Assembly: GCA_905221605.1 (NCBI GenBank)
Contig: CAJNDS010002287.1
Location: 453,690-517,689 of the forward strand
Length of the DNA stretch: 64,000 nucleotides
From: Symbiodinium natans
Lineage: Eukaryota > Sar > Dinophyceae > Suessiales > Symbiodiniaceae
Direction: 5' to 3'
Of the stretch, positions 60,408-64,000 are shown in pieces. Below the pieces are notes generated by a model. That model did not search any database. It saw nothing but the letters and a program-made list of their open reading frames with translations, and was not told the DNA's origin. Within the stretch, counting starts at the first letter, position 1; the number at the start of each line of letters is the position of its first letter. Position numbers and translations under genes: made by a program.

Positions 60408-61088
60408 GTCGGCATCATTGTGATTTGGGAGGCCTTCTGCACCTGCTTTGCGGCAGAGCGGCCGACTATCATGGCCGAGCTCGTGAGATTCTTCCTGTGC
60501 CGGCGCCACAAGGACCCGGAGGTTGACAAGCGGGAGTCCGTGTCTTCCGTCTTGCACCACCAGATGGACGAGTACAGCATGTTCCGACCGAAGAATCACT
60601 TCTTGTCAGAGCGCGACCTCGATCGAGATCGACAACAGGAGGGGGAGGAGGGGGAGGAGGGTGCCTCTCCTTGGGAAGTGGAGGAATTGTCCGCAGGTCC
60701 ACGGGGCTTCATGCCCAGCCCGGATGGCTGCGTGATCTTCTTCGCGCAGCACACCCTGACGGTCGAGGCCAGCGCCCGAGTCGCCCATGTGGTTCTTCTA
60801 CGCGTGGGAAATCTCTCCGCGGCAGTCTCAGCGGAACTGGCGACAGTGGACGGGACCGCCCTGGCGGGCAACAGCTACACGGCAACCAAGCAAAAGGTGA
60901 CTTTCCCGGCGGGCGCCTGGAGCACAAGCTTCGATGTGGAGATCCTGGAGAGTCCATGCAACCTACGTGGCTTCTTCGTGGTTCATGTGGAGGCCCTCCC
61001 TGCGGAGAATGCCACCATGGGCAGCTCATCTTTCTGCAGAGTCCGGCTGCTTCCAGAAGGACTTTGGCCCCCTGGAGCGCCCGATGAA
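60408..61088 (+). CDS. Exon 1: Calx-beta domain of a Calx-beta/ABC-exporter-like protein
   Basis: The frame opens after ACACGAG (60406-60407), or translation starts at ATG 60471 (MAELVRFFLCRRHKD). A charged linker with an Asp/Arg/Glu-rich tract is followed by a Calx-beta domain (about 60730-61040). The domain contains GCVIFFAQHTLTVEASARVA, ATVDGTALAGNSYTATKQKV and TFPAGAWSTSFDVEILE. The DGTAxAGxxYxAT and FxxGxxxxxxxVxIL elements are diagnostic. Calx-beta folds bind Ca2+ in Na/Ca exchangers, but the usual acidic ligands are not obvious here. The best donor is GAA/GTGCGT at 61089; the raw ORF continues to 61127. Confidence 0.8.
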
Positions 61089-61381
61089 GTGCGTAACCCC
61101 ATCGGCTCGCAGGACCGAAGGGCTTAGGCTTAGGCTTCAGTTGCATTTCAGTTGCAGAAAAAATTAAAGAAGATGTGCACCCTTGGAACCAAGTTGAACA
61201 CCGAGTCGTCTAGGCAGATTACCACGATCGCGTTGCTTTCGTGTGGTCCTTGCACCTTTTTGTTTGGCAGTCTTTTCGGTTCCGCTCGGGATGACCAGTT
61301 GTTCGTGTCCTTTCTATTTTTGGGGATGGTCGAGGCCGTGTGAGCTGTGTGAAGGCTTTGCCCATGCCGTTCGAGATTTAA
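61089..61381 (+). other. Intron between Calx-beta and ABC exons
   Basis: Begins GTGCGT. The next exon's frame is open from 61382, after a TAA at 61379. AG candidates are GATTTAAG at about 61382 and GGTAG at about 61395. No other coding seen. Confidence 0.5.
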
Positions 61382-63201
61382 GTCGGAGAAGGTAGCCTCA
61401 TCGTAACGGACCCTGTCCAGGACAAAGGAAGAAGATGGCTTCGTCTGAAGTTGGTATGGGCCTTTGCCATGTACCTCTTGATGAGAAGGGGTGCGAAGCT
61501 GTGGTACGTCCTTGCGTCCATCCTGTGGCTCGACTTTCACAAAGTAGTGCTCAACACCCTTCTCTTGGACTATGCCTTGTACGACTTCTGCCTAACAAAG
61601 ACAGGGTTTGCGGAAGCCTGCCAACGCCTGCCTCTGATCGTCTTCTCAAAGCTGATTTTGATTTGCATTGACCGCTTTGCGAGCCATGTGCAATACACTG
61701 AGACTGGAAGCCTTTCCTCAACATGCTTCTTGCAAGAGATGCTCATACATCAGTATCTTCAATCTACCGATGACACCATTGAAATGGGCAAGTTCTTGCA
61801 CATGCTGTCTGATACTGTACCGGACAGCGTCACGTACGGGTACAAGCCGTTTTTTGAGCTGGCACATTGCTTTAACACAATCGTGCTGTCCATTCTTATG
61901 GCCCTCTTCCTCCCAATGTTGAAAGGGGAAGCCCCTTCCTTGGAAACGATCCAGCCGTTGATTTGGATTCTGGTCCCATTGCATGGGACTGTCTTGGTGG
62001 GATTGTGGATGAGGCGCCAATCCTTCAATTACCTTGCAGTCCGGGCACGGGAAGCGGATATTGAGAAGAACGGAGCCATGTTAGACCTCCTCCATTGCAG
62101 AGACTTGCTGCGGTCCTATGACGCCGCCTATCCTGTGCAACATGTGAGACGCGCGTTTGATGACGCATGCTCCAATGCCTGCCTGCATCTGGGCAATTTT
62201 CTGGTTTACAAAGGCGACACGCAAGTGGTTGCAAGATACTTTGGCGAGCTCACAAAGGTCTTTGGAATTCTCTTTGGCGGCTACGCCGCCATCGACTGCC
62301 TGCATTCTGGAAAAGGGGAGATGACCCTGGGACGGTTCACAGTTTTCTTGAGCTTGTACAGCATCATCATCGATGTGATGTACATGCTTATCGAAGCATG
62401 GGATGGGCTTGTCTACGCAGGAATGCTTGTGGAAGAGTTGTGCCAGTTGGCAAATGCTCCCAAGGGATGGTCGAGGTCTTTGCAATCTTTCCCTCTGGAC
62501 GAGCATCCGCTCATTTCAGGGACATTTGTCATGAAGCTCTCTTCTTCTGACTTCTATTTGGTAGCAGCTGAGTCCGGAGCAGGACCCACTCTCGAGGTGC
62601 CGTTGGGACACTGCTACGGCATTCGAACTTACAGTGATGCAAGCTCATTGCGACGACGTGCCTGTGAAGTTTTGGGGGGACTTCGTGCGTCAAGTGCCCG
62701 GAACAACTTGGGCTGTGCGAAGGTTCTACTTCTCAAGCCTACAGTGGGCCTCGCCACGGGCACTGTGATGGAGAATCTGCTCTCGAACGCCGCTGCATGG
62801 GTCCGAGCCAGTGATGTGGTTGCCTTGGTGGCAGTGCTGGGGATTCCCATTCCGGCGCCTGGCGGGGTGAAGCTGTCGCCATCTTACAAACATGGCGCCA
62901 ACCCTTTGGAGCTCCTGAAGTCTCTGAACAGTGCCCTGGACAACACTACTTCAAGCTCCAAGCGCCTTCGTCGCTTCGAGGAGCACTGCGAGCGCTTCGC
63001 AGAGAGATGTTTCGCCTCGAACCTCACGATTTTGTCCTCCAACTCCGTGGCCGAGGAGATGCTGCAACCGGCAGAGAAGGCTTTGTTCGACATCGCCAGG
63101 GGCTTGCTGGCCGACCCGGAGATCCTCATCGCGCACGACATCCTCAACATGATGCCACGTCCATTGGCACCCCGGCTGCAGCAAAATTGTAGAGCTCGCA
63201 G
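61382..63201 (+). CDS. Exon 2: ABC-exporter-like membrane domain and degenerate nucleotide-binding domain
   Basis: From the first upstream codons (QDKGRRWLRLKLVWAF) the frame runs as one long exon. It has about six hydrophobic segments in the ABC exporter pattern, then TLGRFTVFLSLYSIIIDVMY and a coupling helix into a nucleotide-binding domain. Counting from 61451, the Walker A position (about 385-402) reads LGHCYGIRTYSDASSLRRR, with no GxxGxGKS. The Q-loop position (426-443) has KPTVGLATGT with no Gln. The signature (533-541) reads VAEEMLQPA, not LSGGQ. Walker B (557-563) reads EILIAHD, with His and Asp where Asp and Glu belong. The fold is clear and the catalytic residues are absent. There is no start Met; the TTG at 61451 is mid-exon. 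The 3' end is either CACGTC at 63159 or CGCAG/GTCTGAG at 63202. Confidence 0.75.
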
Positions 63202-63308
63202 GTCTGAGCCAGTCTATGGTCTATGTAGTTAAGGTGCACAATCATGCAAAGACAACCTCAACGTGGGTACTCACATGCGGAATCTTGAGGATAAGTGTTT
63301 AACAACAG

Positions 63309-63632
63309 CGCAAGGCCCAGAACGCATTGCAAGTCATGGTGCTTTGGCAGCGTCTTGGCGGTTTCAAGGGCATGGTGCTCGCCTTCGAGGAGGCCTTCTC
63401 CACGCCAGAAGGTTACCCAAGCTGGCTGGGAGCCGCTGGCGGCGTCAGCCGAAGTCTCTTCTTCTCTGAGTCCACGATTGTCTGCGCGGGCTTGAAGATG
63501 ACAAGCCTCGTGGACAATTGGTTGCTGATACAACCCTCAGGAGCTCTGGAACTCTGCAGCTCCGAGGACTTGAGTGCTGATGAGCAGTCGCCCACACTTA
63601 GCCTTGCTCGCCATCCGGGCAATGAGACTTAG
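63309..63632 (+). CDS. Exon 3: C-terminal end of the degenerate ABC domain
   Basis: After AACAACAG the frame reads KAQNALQVMVLWQRLGGFKG and continues to TAG at 63630. SRSLFFSESTIVCAGLKMTS and LVDNWLLIQPSG fill the place of the H-loop strand and the VLExG turn of ABC domains. The switch His is Glu (FFSES). A Ser/Glu-rich tail follows. The phase of the intron from exon 2 is not settled. Confidence 0.6.
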   Translation, partial: RKAQNALQVMVLWQRLGGFKGMVLAFEEAFSTPEGYPSWLGAAGGVSRSLFFSESTIVCAGLKMTSLVDNWLLIQPSGALELCSSEDLSADEQSPTLSLARHPGNET

Positions 63633-64000
63633 GTTCGCGACTCGATTGATTCTAGACTACACGAGAGAGGAGAAAAACCATGCGCGTGGGCACCCCAAAT
63701 CAGCAATGTGCGAGAGAGACAACAGCAAGAATCCAAGAATATTACCTTTCATTTCTGGAAGTCAGGTTCTGGATATGATTCTTCTATGGGGATTTAATCT
63801 GGCAATCGGGAAAAAATCCCTTCTGAACAAAGATGGGTGAATTCAGGATCTGATAATATCATATCTACTCTATAAAATGTTACGGCCAAACAAGCCCTAT
63901 ACGGTGCAGCAAGATGCCCAAGCGCTAGAATTCTCGGGAGATTTCTAAATTCTGGCATTCGGCTAAACGGACAAATTCATTCCACACTACGATGAATCTG
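63633..64000. other. 3' flank of the Calx-beta/ABC gene
   Basis: No coding or repeat structure recognised. No polyadenylation-type signal could be assigned. Confidence 0.4.

Noticed and set aside
61451-61453. Translation start of the ABC-like protein at TTG
   Set aside because: The frame is open upstream to 61382 with sensible ABC-exporter residues, so this is inside an exon.

Overview
The window looks like nuclear DNA of a dinoflagellate (inference). The support is: short TTTAGGG/CCCTAAA arrays scattered through non-coding DNA, kilobase-scale simple repeats, very small exons joined by GC and GA as well as GT donors, and a Calx-beta/ABC-exporter-like gene. Nothing bacterial or organellar was recognised. 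The leftmost TTTAGGG array has the wrong orientation for a left chromosome end, so it is interstitial.

Reading long ORFs misses most of the genes, because exons here are often 25 to 100 nt. The best-supported hidden gene is a class I cyclic-nucleotide phosphodiesterase on the + strand (about 6.6-14.4 kb). Its exons join in frame across GC, GT and probably GA donors and keep all the family's catalytic motifs. Upstream of it, a short + strand gene of unknown function seems to lie at 3.9-5.0 kb. Between about 17.7 and 25.1 kb, coding-like exons on the - strand suggest one or more genes for a helical protein. In this block every telomere-like array reads CCCTAAA in the transcript. Isolated exon-like segments recall a protein kinase (17.28 kb), a DPH1-type protein (31.45 kb, -) and an ascorbate/cytochrome-c-type peroxidase (32.99 kb).

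From 27.9 to 39.4 kb the DNA is repeat-rich. It holds a dispersed repeat family (five copies counting 13.3 kb), a large A/T-rich inverted repeat, an AT-rich island with two internal repeat families, and a 45-bp minisatellite. From 36.3 to 60.4 kb there is mostly unassigned sequence with a few exon-like ORFs.

The right end (60.4-63.6 kb) carries the clearest conventional coding sequence: three exons of a Calx-beta domain joined to an ABC-exporter-like membrane domain and a nucleotide-binding domain whose catalytic motifs are all degenerate. The dinoflagellate assignment, the splicing models and the family names come from reading the sequence by eye; no search was run.
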